Counted from the first letter of the stretch, positions 8,989 to 19,565 are shown. The stretch is 64,000 nt of DNA from JBFJKD01 sp041600415 (GCA_041600415.1 JBFIKF010000001.1:372001-436000); one strand, 5' to 3'. The notes: a model not told the origin generated them from the letters alone. Numbers and translations: made by a program.

Positions 8989-10877
8989 TGATGAGCAAAT
9001 ATAATTCGGAAGATATTGAAGTACTGACCGGGCTGGATCCGGTGCGCAAGCGACCGGGTATGTACACCGACACCAGCCGACCGAATCATCTCGCTCAGGA
9101 AGTGATCGACAATAGCGTCGACGAGGCGCTGGCGGGACACGCGCGCAACATCGATGTGGTTCTCTACCGCGATGGTTCACTGGCGGTCGCGGACGACGGT
9201 CGGGGCATGCCGGTTGACCTGCATCCGGAACAGCGTAAACCCGGGGTTGAGGTGATCCTGTGTACGTTGCACGCGGGGGGTAAGTTCTCCAATAAAAACT
9301 ATCAGTTTTCCGGTGGCCTGCACGGGGTCGGCGTGTCGGTGGTCAACGCGTTATCGCAGCGCCTGGAGGTGCTTATTCGCCGCGACGGCAACCTGTATCG
9401 CATGGCTTTCGCGGGCGGCGAAAAAGTATCTGAGCTCGAAGTGGTCGATTCCTGTGGTAAGCGCAACACGGGTACGGAGCTGCGCTTTTATCCAGACCCT
9501 AAATATTTTGATGTGATCAAGTTTTCGGTATCGCGCCTTAAGCACGTCCTGCGAGCCAAGGCGGTGCTGTGCGCGGGACTTAACGTGTCGTTCCGGGACG
9601 AAAATACCGGAGAGCAGGAAAACTGGTGCTATGCGGATGGCCTGCAGGACTATCTCGCTGCCGCCACCCAGGGTTGGGAGACGGTGCCGCGTCAGGTGTT
9701 TGTGGGTAGTTTTGCGGCGGAGACCGAAGCGGTCGACTGGGCCGTGCAATGGTTGCCGGATGGCGGGGAGTTAACCCAGGAAAGCTACGTCAACCTGATT
9801 CCCACCGTGCAGGGTGGCACCCACGTCAACGGTTTTCGTTCCGGCTTGCTGGAGGCGATGCGGGAATTCTGCGAAATTCGCAACCTGCTGCCCCGCGGTA
9901 TCAAACTGGCCCCGGACGATATCTGGGACAAGTGTTGTTACGTGCTCTCGTCGAAGCTGACCGAGCCACAGTTTTCCGGGCAAACCAAGGAGCGTCTGTC
10001 CTCCCGGGAGGCCGCCGCGTTTGTATCTGGAATTGTCAAGGATGCCTTCAGTTTATGGCTTAACCAGCATATTGAAGAGGCGGAAACGCTGGCCGAGCTG
10101 TGTATCGGGAATGCGCAGCGCCGCATGCGCGCCAACAGGGCCGTGGCGCGCAAAAAAATCACTTCCGGCCCGGCTCTGCCCGGCAAGCTGGCGGATTGTT
10201 CGAGTAATGCACCGGATCAATCAGAACTGTTTTTAGTGGAGGGCGATTCCGCCGGTGGCTCGGCCAAACAGGCGCGGAGCCGGGAATTTCAGGCGATCAT
10301 GCCGCTGCGCGGAAAAATTCTAAACACCTGGGAGCTCGACAGCCAGGATATTCTCGCGTCGCAGGAGGTGCACGACATCTCCGTGGCGATTGGCGTCGAC
10401 CCCGGGAGCCCCGATTTAAGCGGGTTGCGCTACCATAAAATTTGCATTCTGGCGGATGCCGATTCCGATGGCGCGCATATAGCAACGTTGATCTGCGCAC
10501 TTTTTTTACGCCATTTTCGCCCGTTGGTCAGCGCCGGTTATATTTACATAGCGATGCCGCCGTTGTTTCGCGTCGACGCGGGGAAAGAGGTGTTTTACGC
10601 TCTGGACGAGTATGAAAAGCAGGGTATCCTGGATCGCATCGAAGCAGAAAAAAAGCGTGGGAAAGTGCAGGTGACGCGCTTCAAAGGGCTGGGGGAAATG
10701 AATCCGTTACAGTTGCGCGAAACCACCATGGCCCCGGACACCCGTCGTCTGGTGCGATTGTCTTTGGCATCTGAAGATAATACGGATGAACTGCTCGATA
10801 TGTTGCTGGCCAAAAAACGTGCTGGCGATCGCAAGGCCTGGCTGGAAGAAAAGGGCAGTTTGGCCGAAGTGGGCTAG
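8988..10877 (+). CDS. parE: DNA topoisomerase IV subunit B
   Basis: ATPase subunit of topoisomerase IV, which decatenates daughter chromosomes. The 629-residue protein begins SKYNSEDIEVLTGLDPVRKR and continues with PGMYTDTSRPNHL and EVIDNSVDEALAGHA, the GHKL ATPase motif that distinguishes ParE from GyrB. The TOPRIM part has LFLVEGDSAGGSAKQAR and DADSDGAHI. The start is ATG at 8988, overlapping the yqiA stop; ATG at 8991 is equally possible. A GTG at 8985 is also in frame. parC follows after 126 bp. Confidence 0.96.
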   Translation: MMSKYNSEDIEVLTGLDPVRKRPGMYTDTSRPNHLAQEVIDNSVDEALAGHARNIDVVLYRDGSLAVADDGRGMPVDLHPEQRKPGVEVILCTLHAGGKFSNKNYQFSGGLHGVGVSVVNALSQRLEVLIRRDGNLYRMAFAGGEKVSELEVVDSCGKRNTGTELRFYPDPKYFDVIKFSVSRLKHVLRAKAVLCAGLNVSFRDENTGEQENWCYADGLQDYLAAATQGWETVPRQVFVGSFAAETEAVDWAVQWLPDGGELTQESYVNLIPTVQGGTHVNGFRSGLLEAMREFCEIRNLLPRGIKLAPDDIWDKCCYVLSSKLTEPQFSGQTKERLSSREAAAFVSGIVKDAFSLWLNQHIEEAETLAELCIGNAQRRMRANRAVARKKITSGPALPGKLADCSSNAPDQSELFLVEGDSAGGSAKQARSREFQAIMPLRGKILNTWELDSQDILASQEVHDISVAIGVDPGSPDLSGLRYHKICILADADSDGAHIATLICALFLRHFRPLVSAGYIYIAMPPLFRVDAGKEVFYALDEYEKQGILDRIEAEKKRGKVQVTRFKGLGEMNPLQLRETTMAPDTRRLVRLSLASEDNTDELLDMLLAKKRAGDRKAWLEEKGSLAEVG

Positions 10878-10948
10878 TTGGAGGTGGCGTGGGTTGCCCG
10901 GTAGATATCCCGAGGGGTGGCCGCAATTCGCACGGTGCAGCCAAGTGA

Positions 10949-10976
10949 CACCCGTTAAGTAACACCCGTTAAGTAA
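10949..10976 (+). repeat. 14-bp tandem repeat, two copies
   Basis: The unit CACCCGTTAAGTAA occurs twice without interruption (10949-10962 and 10963-10976), followed by CACA, in the parE-parC gap. It ends 27 bases before the parC start. Each unit contains a TAA. No regulatory role is known. Confidence 0.8.
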
Positions 10977-11003
10977 CACATTATCGCAACAGGCGCAGAT
11001 CAA

Positions 11004-13250
11004 ATGACCACGACTGATTTATCGGAAGAGCGCGTAGCGCTGCGAGATTACGCTGAAAAGTCCTATCTCGATTATTCGATGTACGTCATTCTCGACCGGG
11101 CACTGCCCCATATCGGCGACGGGCTAAAGCCCGTGCAGCGGCGCATTATCTACGCGATGAGTGAGTTGGGCCTGCACGCCACGGCCAAGCACAAGAAATC
11201 CGCGCGCACGGTGGGCGATGTGATTGGTAAATTCCATCCCCATGGGGACAGCGCTGCCTATGAAGCGATGGTGCTGATCGCGCAGCCGTTTTCCTACCGC
11301 TATCCTTTGGTGGACGGACAGGGCAACTGGGGCTCCGCAGACGACCCCAAATCTTTTGCCGCCATGCGCTACACCGAGTCCCGGCTGGCCCCTTATGCGG
11401 ATTTATTGCTGGCCGAGCTGGACCAGGGCACTGTGCAATGGCAGCCCAACTTCGATGGCACTCTGGAAGAGCCAACGGTATTGCCGGCCCAGGTACCCAA
11501 TGTGCTATTGAACAGCGTGACCGGCATTGCGGTGGGCATGGCCACGGATATTCCGCCCCACAATCTGCGGGAGGTGGTGAGTGCCTGTCTGCGGTTACTG
11601 GAAGCGCCGAACTCTACCGTGCGCGAGCTGTGCGAACATATTCAGGGGCCGGATTACCCCACCGAAGCAGAAATTATTTCTTCGCAGGAAGAGATTATCA
11701 TTGCCTACGAAACCGGGCGCGGCTCGGTAAAAATGCGTGCCGTTTGGACCCGGGAAGATGGCGATATTATCGTCACGGCCCTGCCCTATCAGGCGTCGCC
11801 CGCCAAGATACTGGAGCAGATCGCCCAGCAGATGCAGGCGAAGAAGCTGCCCATGGTGGTGGATTTACGCGACGAATCGGATCACGAAAATCCCACGCGA
11901 CTGGTCATTGTGCCGCGCTCCAATCGCGTCGACCTGGAAGCCCTGATGGGGCATCTTTACGCCACCACAGATCTCGAGCGCAGCTACCGCATCAATCTCA
12001 ATATGATCGGCCTCGATGGACGTCCCGGGGTGCGGACATTGCCCGAAATCCTCGGCACATGGCTCGAGTTTCGCATGGCAACGGTGCGGCGGCGCCTGGA
12101 GTTTCGTCTCGAGAAAGTATTGGCGCGGTTACATGTGCTCGACGGTTACCTGATTGCCTATCTTAATATCGACGAAGTGATCGCCATTGTGCGCAGCGAA
12201 GATCAGCCCCGGGAACAGCTGATGGCTCGCTTCGGACTCAGCCAGCTGCAGGCCGATGCGGTACTGGATTTAAAGCTGCGCCAGCTCGCCCGACTGGAGG
12301 AAGTTAAATTGCGCGCCGAGCAGGACGAGTTGTCTGCCGAACGCAGTAAGCTGGAGAAGATACTCGGCTCGACGCGACAGTTGAAGAAATTGGTTGCCAC
12401 GGAGTTGCAACAGATCGCCGAAAAATACGGCGACCCGCGCCGCTCACCGCTGGTGGCGCGAGCCGAGGCTCAGGCGTTCACCGACATAGAGTTGCTGACC
12501 TCCGAAGATGTGACCGTGGTGCTATCGGAAAAAGGCTGGATTCGCGCGGGCCGCGGACACGATATCGATGGGGCTGCACTTAGCTACAAGTCCGGCGACC
12601 AGCTACTGGCGGCCGCGCGGGGCAAGAGTAATCAGCACGTTATCCTGCTGGACTCCACCGGGCGCACTTATGCCCTGCCCGCACACACGTTGCCATCGGC
12701 GCGGGGTCAGGGCGAGCCCGTTACCGGACGGGTGAACGCCCCGTCCGGCTCTACCTTCTGCGGCCTGGCGCTCGCAGACAATCAAACCAGAGTGCTGCTT
12801 GCCACGGACGCCGGTTATGGCTTCGTGGCCGCAATCGCTGATCTATACACCAAAAACCGTTCCGGAAAGGCCTGCCTCAGCGTCCCCAAAGGCGCCCGTG
12901 TGTTGCCCCCCGTGGTGACCAGCGATGCGGAAAACAGTGTGGTGGTCGCCCTTAGCAACGAGGGTCGTATGCTGGTGTTCCCGCTGGCTGACCTGCCACT
13001 GCTTGCGCGGGGCAAGGGTAATAAAATTATTGGTATTCCCTCCGCGCGGCTACAGGCGCGTGAAGAGTACATGTTGGCCGTGGCTGTGGTTGGCGAGGGC
13101 CAACAACTAATTGTGCACTCCGGCAAGCGTCAGTTGAACCTCGGCGTTAAGGATCTGGAGTACTACCGCGGCGAGCGGGGCCGCAGGGGCAGCAAGCTGC
13201 CGCGCGGGCTGCAAAAAGTCGATCGCGTGGTTGTCAGCGCTAAAAATTAG
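11004..13250 (+). CDS. parC: DNA topoisomerase IV subunit A
   Basis: DNA-breaking subunit of topoisomerase IV. The 748-residue protein shows [19 protein letters not shown], then [13 protein letters not shown], and the quinolone-determining region with [19 protein letters not shown] followed by [14 protein letters not shown]; the active-site Tyr is in [10 protein letters not shown]. The C-terminal third is a beta-pinwheel region with repeats such as [11 protein letters not shown]. Length and domain order are normal for ParC rather than GyrA. It lies directly after parE. Confidence 0.96.
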   Translation: MTTTDLSEERVALRDYAEKSYLDYSMYVILDRALPHIGDGLKPVQRRIIYAMSELGLHATAKHKKSARTVGDVIGKFHPHGDSAAYEAMVLIAQPFSYRYPLVDGQGNWGSADDPKSFAAMRYTESRLAPYADLLLAELDQGTVQWQPNFDGTLEEPTVLPAQVPNVLLNSVTGIAVGMATDIPPHNLREVVSACLRLLEAPNSTVRELCEHIQGPDYPTEAEIISSQEEIIIAYETGRGSVKMRAVWTREDGDIIVTALPYQASPAKILEQIAQQMQAKKLPMVVDLRDESDHENPTRLVIVPRSNRVDLEALMGHLYATTDLERSYRINLNMIGLDGRPGVRTLPEILGTWLEFRMATVRRRLEFRLEKVLARLHVLDGYLIAYLNIDEVIAIVRSEDQPREQLMARFGLSQLQADAVLDLKLRQLARLEEVKLRAEQDELSAERSKLEKILGSTRQLKKLVATELQQIAEKYGDPRRSPLVARAEAQAFTDIELLTSEDVTVVLSEKGWIRAGRGHDIDGAALSYKSGDQLLAAARGKSNQHVILLDSTGRTYALPAHTLPSARGQGEPVTGRVNAPSGSTFCGLALADNQTRVLLATDAGYGFVAAIADLYTKNRSGKACLSVPKGARVLPPVVTSDAENSVVVALSNEGRMLVFPLADLPLLARGKGNKIIGIPSARLQAREEYMLAVAVVGEGQQLIVHSGKRQLNLGVKDLEYYRGERGRRGSKLPRGLQKVDRVVVSAKN

Positions 13251-13442
13251 AAATCAGCGGTCACGGTTAATCGTTTCTTCAATGTTACCGGTGGGTTAAA
13301 TTCTTTTCCTGTTGTCGTACTATACCCAATAGCTTCGAGTTGTGAATCGAGCGCCGCAGGACTTGCTTCGCTCGCCGCGAACGCACCGGGCACCCGCCGT
13401 GGTGCCACTAGATACCCGTCGCTCGTCAGACAGGAGGTAGTT

Positions 13443-14672
13443 TTGGATACGACAAAAACGCAATCGCTTGCAGATGCCAGCCGCGGTGTGCAAGCAGATA
13501 GCGCCGATGAGTTCAGGGCGCAGGCTCGCCAGTGGCTGGCGAGCAACTGCCCCCAGTCCATGCAACAACCGTTGGAAGACTTCGACGATCGTTGTTGGGG
13601 TGGGCGCCGCTGTGTGTACGCCAGCGACGACCAGCGAGTTTGGTTAGAGCGCATGGCCGCGCGTGGCTGGACCGCACCGGAATGGCCGCTGGAATATGGT
13701 GGTGGTGGACTCAATAAGGGACAGGCGAAAATTCTGCGGGAAGAAATGGAGCGCATTGACGCGCGCCCCCCACTCAGCAGTTTCGGGCTATGGATGATCG
13801 GCCCGGCAATCTTAAAGTACGGTTCCGATGCTCTGAAAAAACAGCATATACCACCGATTGTGCGCGGTGAAATACGCTGGTGTCAGGGTTACAGTGAGCC
13901 GGGCGCGGGCTCCGATCTGGCCAGTTTGCAGACCCGCGCGGAGGACCGTGGCGATCATTTTATCGTCAACGGTCAAAAAGTCTGGACCTCCTATGCGGAC
14001 CAGGCGGACTGGATGTTCTGCCTGGTGCGCACCGACCCGGTCGCACCCAAGCATCTCGGCATTAGTCTGGTGTTGTTTGATATGCAAACACCAGGGGTGT
14101 CCACCCGGCCCATCAAATTGATTTCCGGAAAATCACCATTTTGCGAAACTTTTCTCGACGATGTGCGAGTGGAAAAAAGCCAGGTGGTTGGCGAAATTAA
14201 CAAGGGTTGGGAAATCGCCAAGTACCTGCTTACCCACGAGCGCGAAATGATCGGCAACCTTGGCAAGAATACCGCGGGAGCGATGAGCTTGAGTGAATTA
14301 GCAGTCGCCACTATCGGCGTGGACGGCGGCGCATTGCGCGACCCGTCGCTGCGGGAGGCGGTAGCCTGTTGGGAAGTGGATATGTGCGCTTACGAACTTA
14401 CCGCGGAGCGGGTCATGGATGAGGCCAGAGCGGGCCAGGGGGTGGGTGCCGCGTCGTCGGTGCTGAAGTACGCCGGCACGGAGCTTAACAAACGGCGCTA
14501 TGAATTGTTGCTCGGTATTCACGGCCTGGATGCGCTGGCGTGGGAGGGAGAAGCCTTCAACAACGGTTTGCTGGCCAGTCAGTGGCTGCGCAGCAAGGGC
14601 AATTCCATTGAAGGCGGTACCTCGGAAATTCAGTTGAATGTGATCAGCAAACGTATTCTGGGGCTGGGCTGA
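13443..14672 (+). CDS. Acyl-CoA dehydrogenase family protein (probable catalytic subunit of a heteromeric pair)
   Basis: FAD flavoenzyme of 409 residues that should introduce an alpha,beta double bond into an acyl-CoA. It carries CQGYSEPGAGSDLASLQTRA, VNGQKVWTS and a C-terminal GNSIEGGTSEIQLNVISKRI, where the GGTSE glutamate is at the usual position of the catalytic base in this subgroup. The start is TTG at 13443, just after a full AGGAGGTAG ribosome binding site at 13432-13440. A second acyl-CoA dehydrogenase gene lacking this Glu follows 83 bp later, which suggests a heterotetrameric enzyme as known in steroid side-chain degradation. MaoC, SDR and thiolase genes follow. Confidence 0.88.
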   Translation: MDTTKTQSLADASRGVQADSADEFRAQARQWLASNCPQSMQQPLEDFDDRCWGGRRCVYASDDQRVWLERMAARGWTAPEWPLEYGGGGLNKGQAKILREEMERIDARPPLSSFGLWMIGPAILKYGSDALKKQHIPPIVRGEIRWCQGYSEPGAGSDLASLQTRAEDRGDHFIVNGQKVWTSYADQADWMFCLVRTDPVAPKHLGISLVLFDMQTPGVSTRPIKLISGKSPFCETFLDDVRVEKSQVVGEINKGWEIAKYLLTHEREMIGNLGKNTAGAMSLSELAVATIGVDGGALRDPSLREAVACWEVDMCAYELTAERVMDEARAGQGVGAASSVLKYAGTELNKRRYELLLGIHGLDALAWEGEAFNNGLLASQWLRSKGNSIEGGTSEIQLNVISKRILGLG

Positions 14673-14755
14673 ACGACGGTGTGTTCGGTGATCACCATCA
14701 CTAGTCGCGGCTCTGTGTTGCAAAAAATTATCGCGCGGTAACAAGGGGTGTGCAG

Positions 14756-15895
14756 GTGGCATTGATACTGAACGAAGAACAGCAAATGCTGAAGGAATCG
14801 GCAGACGGATTCTTACAGGAGGTCGCCCCCGTAGAGGCCCTGCGTAAACTGCGGGATGAACGCAACGCCGACGGGTTTTCCCGGCCCTTGTGGCAACAAA
14901 TGACCGACATGGGATGGCCCGGTATTTTGATCCCGGAACAATACGGCGGACTGGCGTTCGGGCACGTGGGGATGGGTCAGATTAGCGAGGCCTGTGGCCG
15001 CACCCTGACCGCGTCACCACTGTTTGCCTCCGCCGTGCTTGGCGCGAGCGCGCTTTCACTGGCTGGCAGCGAGCAGCAACAAAAAAAACTGTTGCCGAAA
15101 ATTAGTGCCGGGGAGTTACTGCTGGCATTGGCCGTGGACGAAGGGCCGCGCCACGCCCCGTTGGCTTTAGCGATGGCGGCGCGGAAAACGTCTTCCGGGT
15201 ACGTTTTAAACGGAGCAAAACAGTTTGTGGTCGATGGCCATAGTGCCCAGACACTTATCGTTTGTGCGCGCACCGATGGCGCCGTCGGCACCAGCGAGGG
15301 GCTGACGTTATTTCTGGTGGATGCCGCGGCGCAAGGCGTGCAGATCGACCGGGTGAACATGGCCGATAGTCGCAATAGCGCCACGCTCAGGTTTAACGAT
15401 GTGGCGGTGAATCGCGAAGCAATACTCGGCGAACTGCACGGTGGTTATACGCTGTTGCAGCAGGTTCTGGATGTTGGCAATGCGCATCTCGCGGCGGAAC
15501 TGCTGGGCATTTCTCTGGAAGTATTTGAGCGAACAGTTAAGTACCTGCAGGAGCGCAAGCAGTTCGGTGTGATAATCGGTTCGTTTCAGGGTTTGCAACA
15601 TCGGGCAGCTCATCTGTTCAGTGAGTTGCAACAGGCCAGATCTGTGGTTCTACGGGCGTTACAGGGCTTGCAGGAAAATTCTCCCGATAGTGCGCGACAA
15701 GTCAGCGTCGCCAAAGCGAAAGTTAGCCAAGTTGCGCAGCTGGCCACCAACGAGGCGATTCAGATGCATGGCGGCATTGGCATGACCGACGAGCTCGATC
15801 TGGGCTTTTTTATCAAACGCGCGCGGGTTGCCGAACAACTGTATGGCGACCATCGCTATCATCTGCAGCGTTTCGCCGAGCTGTCGGGTTACTGA
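14756..15895 (+). CDS. Acyl-CoA dehydrogenase family protein (partner subunit)
   Basis: A 379-residue acyl-CoA dehydrogenase homologue starting LILNEEQQMLKESADGFL. It has the middle domain (VLNGAKQFVVDG) and the conserved C-terminal QMHGGIGMTDELDLGFFIKR. The usual EGT(N/S)E catalytic region is replaced by VAEQLYGDHRYH, so it probably lacks the catalytic Glu. Such degenerate partners occur in alpha2-beta2 acyl-CoA dehydrogenases of steroid catabolism; whether that applies here is inference. GTG at 14756 is chosen because AAGGGG lies seven bases upstream; the GTG at 14750 is too close to that site. Confidence 0.85.
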   Translation: MALILNEEQQMLKESADGFLQEVAPVEALRKLRDERNADGFSRPLWQQMTDMGWPGILIPEQYGGLAFGHVGMGQISEACGRTLTASPLFASAVLGASALSLAGSEQQQKKLLPKISAGELLLALAVDEGPRHAPLALAMAARKTSSGYVLNGAKQFVVDGHSAQTLIVCARTDGAVGTSEGLTLFLVDAAAQGVQIDRVNMADSRNSATLRFNDVAVNREAILGELHGGYTLLQQVLDVGNAHLAAELLGISLEVFERTVKYLQERKQFGVIIGSFQGLQHRAAHLFSELQQARSVVLRALQGLQENSPDSARQVSVAKAKVSQVAQLATNEAIQMHGGIGMTDELDLGFFIKRARVAEQLYGDHRYHLQRFAELSGY

Positions 15896-16013
15896 TCGGC
15901 AAGAGAAGAACATTTTTTGCACAGACCGGGCGTGCGAAAAATGTTGACGAGATTAATTTTCCAGCTTTGTAAAAGATCGCACAGGTTTTTACAACAACAA
16001 ACAGGAGTACGTT

Positions 16014-16475
16014 ATGGCCATCACAATCGACGTCAAAAATTTACAGGCACAGATCGGCGTGGAAGCTGGACCTTCTGACTGGTTTTTGATTGACCAGGAG
16101 CGTATCAACGAATTTGCTGATGTCACACTGGATCACCAGTTTATTCACGTCGATCCGAAAAAAGCCGCGAAGTCGCCGTTTGGTACCACCATTGCCCACG
16201 GATTTTTAACGTTGTCCCTGCTCGCCCACTTTTTACAGTCGGGGGTCGGGGTCGATGTGCCCAACCGCACCATGGGCGTGAATTATGGTTTCGACAAAGT
16301 GCGTTTTTTGCAACCGGTCAAGGTTGGAAGTCGCATACGGGCAAAAACGAAATTACTTGAGGCGACCGAAAAAAAACCGGGGCAATATCTGTTTAAGCTG
16401 GAAGTGACCATCGAAATTGAAGGGGAAGAGAAGCCTGCGCTGATGGCGGAATGGCTGTCCATGATCTTCGCGTGA
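16014..16475 (+). CDS. MaoC family (R)-specific enoyl-CoA hydratase
   Basis: Hot-dog-fold hydratase of 153 residues, expected to add water to a trans-2-enoyl-CoA giving the (R)-3-hydroxyacyl-CoA. The catalytic Asp/His motif is seen in FADVTLDHQFIHVD, followed by FGTTIAHGFLTLSLL, both typical of MaoC/NodN-like dehydratases. ATG at 16014 follows CAGGAG. It is the third gene of the operon; the (R) stereochemistry predicted here fits the HSD17B4-like dehydrogenase encoded next. Confidence 0.9.
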   Translation: MAITIDVKNLQAQIGVEAGPSDWFLIDQERINEFADVTLDHQFIHVDPKKAAKSPFGTTIAHGFLTLSLLAHFLQSGVGVDVPNRTMGVNYGFDKVRFLQPVKVGSRIRAKTKLLEATEKKPGQYLFKLEVTIEIEGEEKPALMAEWLSMIFA

Positions 16476-16546
16476 ATTCACGAATGATTTAGGGGTCAGC
16501 TGGATGCGGCTGGCAATGGTAACCGGTAACTATCTGGAGCAACGAG

Positions 16547-17458
16547 ATGACAGTACGATTTGACGGCCGAGTGGCCATCGTAACGGGCGCTGGCAATGGC
16601 CTCGGGCGTTCCCATGCACTGGCGTTGGCGGAGCGTGGCGCCAAAGTAGTGGTCAACGACCTGGGGGGTGACCGTAGCGGGTTGGGCAGATCCAGCGCGG
16701 CGGCGCAGGAGGTGGTAGCTTTGATCAAGGAGCGCGGCGGTGATGCGTTGGCCAACGGTGCCAACGTTGCGGATTTCGCGCAGGTGGAAGCTATGGTGGC
16801 GCAGGCGCGCGAAACCTGGGGCCGGGTCGATATTCTGATTAATAATGCGGGAATTTTGCGCGACAAAACCTTCGCGAAAATGTCCCTCGACGATTTTAGA
16901 GCGGTAGTCGATGTGCATTTGATGGGCGCCATGCACTGTTGCAAGGCGGTGTGGGAATTGATGCGCGAGCAGGAGTACGGGCGGATTGTGATGACCACCT
17001 CCGCCAGCGGCATGTATGGCAACTTCGGTCAGTCCAACTACGGCGCGGCGAAAATGGCGGTGCTGGGGCTGATGAACACGTTGGTGCTGGAAGGGCAGAA
17101 ATACGGCATCAGGGTCAACGCGCTGGCGCCCGCTGCGCTAACCCGCATGACGGAGGATATTATGCCCGATCCCAGTGCCGCCAAGCTGATGACGGCCGAA
17201 GCGGTAACCGCCGGGCTGCTGACCCTGTGCCACGACGACGCGCCCAATCGTTTTATTCTGTGTTGCGGCGCGGGCGGATACGCCAGCACACATATTTACG
17301 AAACCGAGGGCGTCAGCCTGCCGCCGAGTGCGCAAACCCCGGAGGAAGTTATTGCCCGCTGGGCGGAACTGGACGCCGAGGCAGGGCAACAGGTGATGAC
17401 CGGCGCCGGGCAGCAGATCCAGAAATTTATGCGCAAAGGTATCGAGCTCCAGGGTTAA
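16547..17458 (+). CDS. SDR family 3-hydroxyacyl-CoA dehydrogenase (HSD17B4-like)
   Basis: A 303-residue short-chain dehydrogenase. The Rossmann motif is VTGAGNGLGRSHALALAERG, with VVVNDLGG after it, NNAG at INNAGILRDKTF, the active-site Ser in TTSASG and Tyr/Lys in SNYGAAKMAV. The VNDLGGD segment and the C-terminal region after the SDR core resemble the dehydrogenase unit of peroxisomal multifunctional enzyme 2 (HSD17B4), which oxidises (R)-3-hydroxyacyl-CoA. With the MaoC hydratase upstream and thiolase downstream, it would complete an MFE-2-type beta-oxidation route split into separate genes. Substrate chain is unknown. Confidence 0.88.
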   Translation: MTVRFDGRVAIVTGAGNGLGRSHALALAERGAKVVVNDLGGDRSGLGRSSAAAQEVVALIKERGGDALANGANVADFAQVEAMVAQARETWGRVDILINNAGILRDKTFAKMSLDDFRAVVDVHLMGAMHCCKAVWELMREQEYGRIVMTTSASGMYGNFGQSNYGAAKMAVLGLMNTLVLEGQKYGIRVNALAPAALTRMTEDIMPDPSAAKLMTAEAVTAGLLTLCHDDAPNRFILCCGAGGYASTHIYETEGVSLPPSAQTPEEVIARWAELDAEAGQQVMTGAGQQIQKFMRKGIELQG

Positions 17459-17503
17459 ACCCGGGAATCGTATAACCAAATTCATTTTCCTCAGGAGTAC
17501 ATC

Positions 17504-18685
17504 GTGAAAGAAGCTGTCATTGTCGCGACTGCACGCACCCCGATTGGCAAAGCCTATCGGGGTATTTTCAACAACACGGAAGCGCCTACCCTGGGTGGTT
17601 GGGCGATTGAAGCGGCGGTTGCACGCGCCGGTATCGATCCCGCCACAATTGACGATGTCATTATGGGGTGCGCGCTGACCCAGGGCAGTGCTGGGTCCAA
17701 TATTGGACGTATGGCGGGGCTGGCCGCGGGGTTACCGGTGACGGTCAGTGGTATGACCCTGGATCGTCAGTGCTCCTCGGGGTTGATGGCTATTGCGACC
17801 GCCGCCAAACAAATCATGCACGACGGCATGACCACGGTGGTGGGCGCTGGTCTGGAACAAATCAGCCTGGTACAAAATGAACATATGAATCGCCACCGCG
17901 GCGTGGATCCGCGGCTGGTCGAGTTGCACAAAGATATTTATATGCCGATGTTGCAGACTGCCGAAGTGGTGGCCAAACGGTATGGTATTAGTCGCGAGCA
18001 ACAGGACGCCTACGCCCTGCAATCGCAGCAGCGCACCGCGGCCGCCCAGCAGGCTGGCAAATTCGACGACGAAATTATTCAGGTAACCGCCACCATGGGT
18101 GTGGTGGACAAGGCCACCAAAGAAATCAGTCTGGTGGAAAAAACCCTGAATCAGGACGAAGGAAATCGCCCGGATACCAGTGCGGCTGGGCTGGCCGCAC
18201 TTAAACCTGTAATCGAGAACGGTTGTATTACCGCTGGCAATGCCAGTCAGCTCTCTGACGGGGCCGCCGCCTGTGTGGTGATGGACAGTAAAGCAGCCGA
18301 GCTAAGAGGGTTGCAGCCCCTTGGCATTTATCGGGGTATGGCTGTGGCCGGATGCGAGCCCGATGAAATGGGGATCGGACCGGTGTTTGCCATTCCAAAA
18401 TTGCTTAAGCAGCACGGTTTGAAAATAGATGATATTGGCGTCTGGGAGCTCAACGAAGCCTTTGCAGTGCAGGTAATTTATTGTCGCGACAAGTTGGGAA
18501 TTCCAGATGAGCGCTTGAATATTAACGGTGGCGCCATCTCCATTGGTCATCCCTACGGCATGAGCGGTGCGCGTATGGTGGGTCATGCTCTGCGCGAAGG
18601 TAAACGCCAGGGGGCTAAGTACGTGGTGATTACCATGTGTGTTGGCGGCGGTATGGGCGCTGCCGGGTTGTTTGAGGTGGTATGA
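17504..18685 (+). CDS. Acetyl-CoA C-acyltransferase (thiolase)
   Basis: Cleaves 3-ketoacyl-CoA with CoA, releasing acetyl-CoA. The 393-residue protein has the nucleophilic Cys in [13 protein letters not shown] (about residue 90), the [17 protein letters not shown] histidine motif, and the C-terminal [10 protein letters not shown] with the acid/base Cys. The start is GTG at 17504 after CAGGAG. It is the last enzyme gene of the 13443-18685 operon, and its role is the final step of one degradation turn. Confidence 0.93.
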   Translation: MKEAVIVATARTPIGKAYRGIFNNTEAPTLGGWAIEAAVARAGIDPATIDDVIMGCALTQGSAGSNIGRMAGLAAGLPVTVSGMTLDRQCSSGLMAIATAAKQIMHDGMTTVVGAGLEQISLVQNEHMNRHRGVDPRLVELHKDIYMPMLQTAEVVAKRYGISREQQDAYALQSQQRTAAAQQAGKFDDEIIQVTATMGVVDKATKEISLVEKTLNQDEGNRPDTSAAGLAALKPVIENGCITAGNASQLSDGAAACVVMDSKAAELRGLQPLGIYRGMAVAGCEPDEMGIGPVFAIPKLLKQHGLKIDDIGVWELNEAFAVQVIYCRDKLGIPDERLNINGGAISIGHPYGMSGARMVGHALREGKRQGAKYVVITMCVGGGMGAAGLFEVV

Positions 18686-18737
18686 CGCAGTGTCGATGTT
18701 TTTGTCATAAATTTTGATAAAAAATCAGGTGTAAAGA

Positions 18738-19565
18738 ATGCTTGAAAAGTTAAATGTGGTGACAGAGTTCCTCACCATTTACGGACTAAAGCTGGTTGTT
18801 GCGTTAGTCATTATCCTGGTGGGGACTCGCATTGCGAAGTGGCTGAGTGCCGTGACTCGCAACGCGATGCGCAAAAAAAATGTAGATCCGGTGCTGCAAA
18901 ACGTCACGGTGAGCCTGGTGTACTACGGGCTTCTGGCGTTTGTTGTCATTGCGGCACTCGGTCAGGTAGGTATTCAGACCGCCTCGTTCGTAGCGCTTAT
19001 CGGCGCCGCGGGTCTGGCGATTGGTCTGGCGTTGCAGGGCTCGCTTTCCAATCTGGCAGCGGGGTTTCTGATTCTGGTGTTTCGCCCATTCCGGGTTGGT
19101 GATGTTGTCGAATTGGCGGGAGTTTCCGGGGCAGTGGAAAAGATTTTGATTTTTACCACTGAACTGAAAACCGCGGACAATAAGAAAGTGATTATTCCCA
19201 ATGCGTTAGTAATTGGGGGAACCATTACCAACTTTTCGGCCAACGACACCCGTCGTATAGATTTAACGGTAGGGATAAGCTATGGGGACGATATCGATCA
19301 GGCCAAGGATATTTTGATGGCAGTCTTAACAGCTGACGAGCGAGTACTGGCAGAGCCGGAACCGGTTATTGGGGTGCATACGCTGGCGGACAGCAGTGTT
19401 AACATCGTGGTTCGCCCCTGGGTTAAAACGCCCGATTACTGGCCAACCCACTTTGCTTTAACCGAGGCCATCAAGAAGAATTTTGATAGAGCAGGTATTA
19501 CTATTCCCTTTCCGCAGCGCGAGGTGCGTGTGTCCAGCGGGAGTGCTGGGCTGAAGGACGGTTGA
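18738..19565 (+). CDS. mscS: Small-conductance mechanosensitive ion channel (MscS family)
   Basis: Inner-membrane channel that opens under membrane tension during osmotic downshift. The 275-residue protein has three membrane segments (about residues 18-38, 55-77, 83-110). The pore-lining helix is rich in Gly/Ala (ALIGAAGLAIGLALQGSLSN), followed by the conserved FRPFRVGDVVELAGVSG and IPNALV, then the cytoplasmic vestibule. Length is that of E. coli MscS. A charged exported protein gene follows 42 bp later. Confidence 0.92.
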   Translation: MLEKLNVVTEFLTIYGLKLVVALVIILVGTRIAKWLSAVTRNAMRKKNVDPVLQNVTVSLVYYGLLAFVVIAALGQVGIQTASFVALIGAAGLAIGLALQGSLSNLAAGFLILVFRPFRVGDVVELAGVSGAVEKILIFTTELKTADNKKVIIPNALVIGGTITNFSANDTRRIDLTVGISYGDDIDQAKDILMAVLTADERVLAEPEPVIGVHTLADSSVNIVVRPWVKTPDYWPTHFALTEAIKKNFDRAGITIPFPQREVRVSSGSAGLKDG

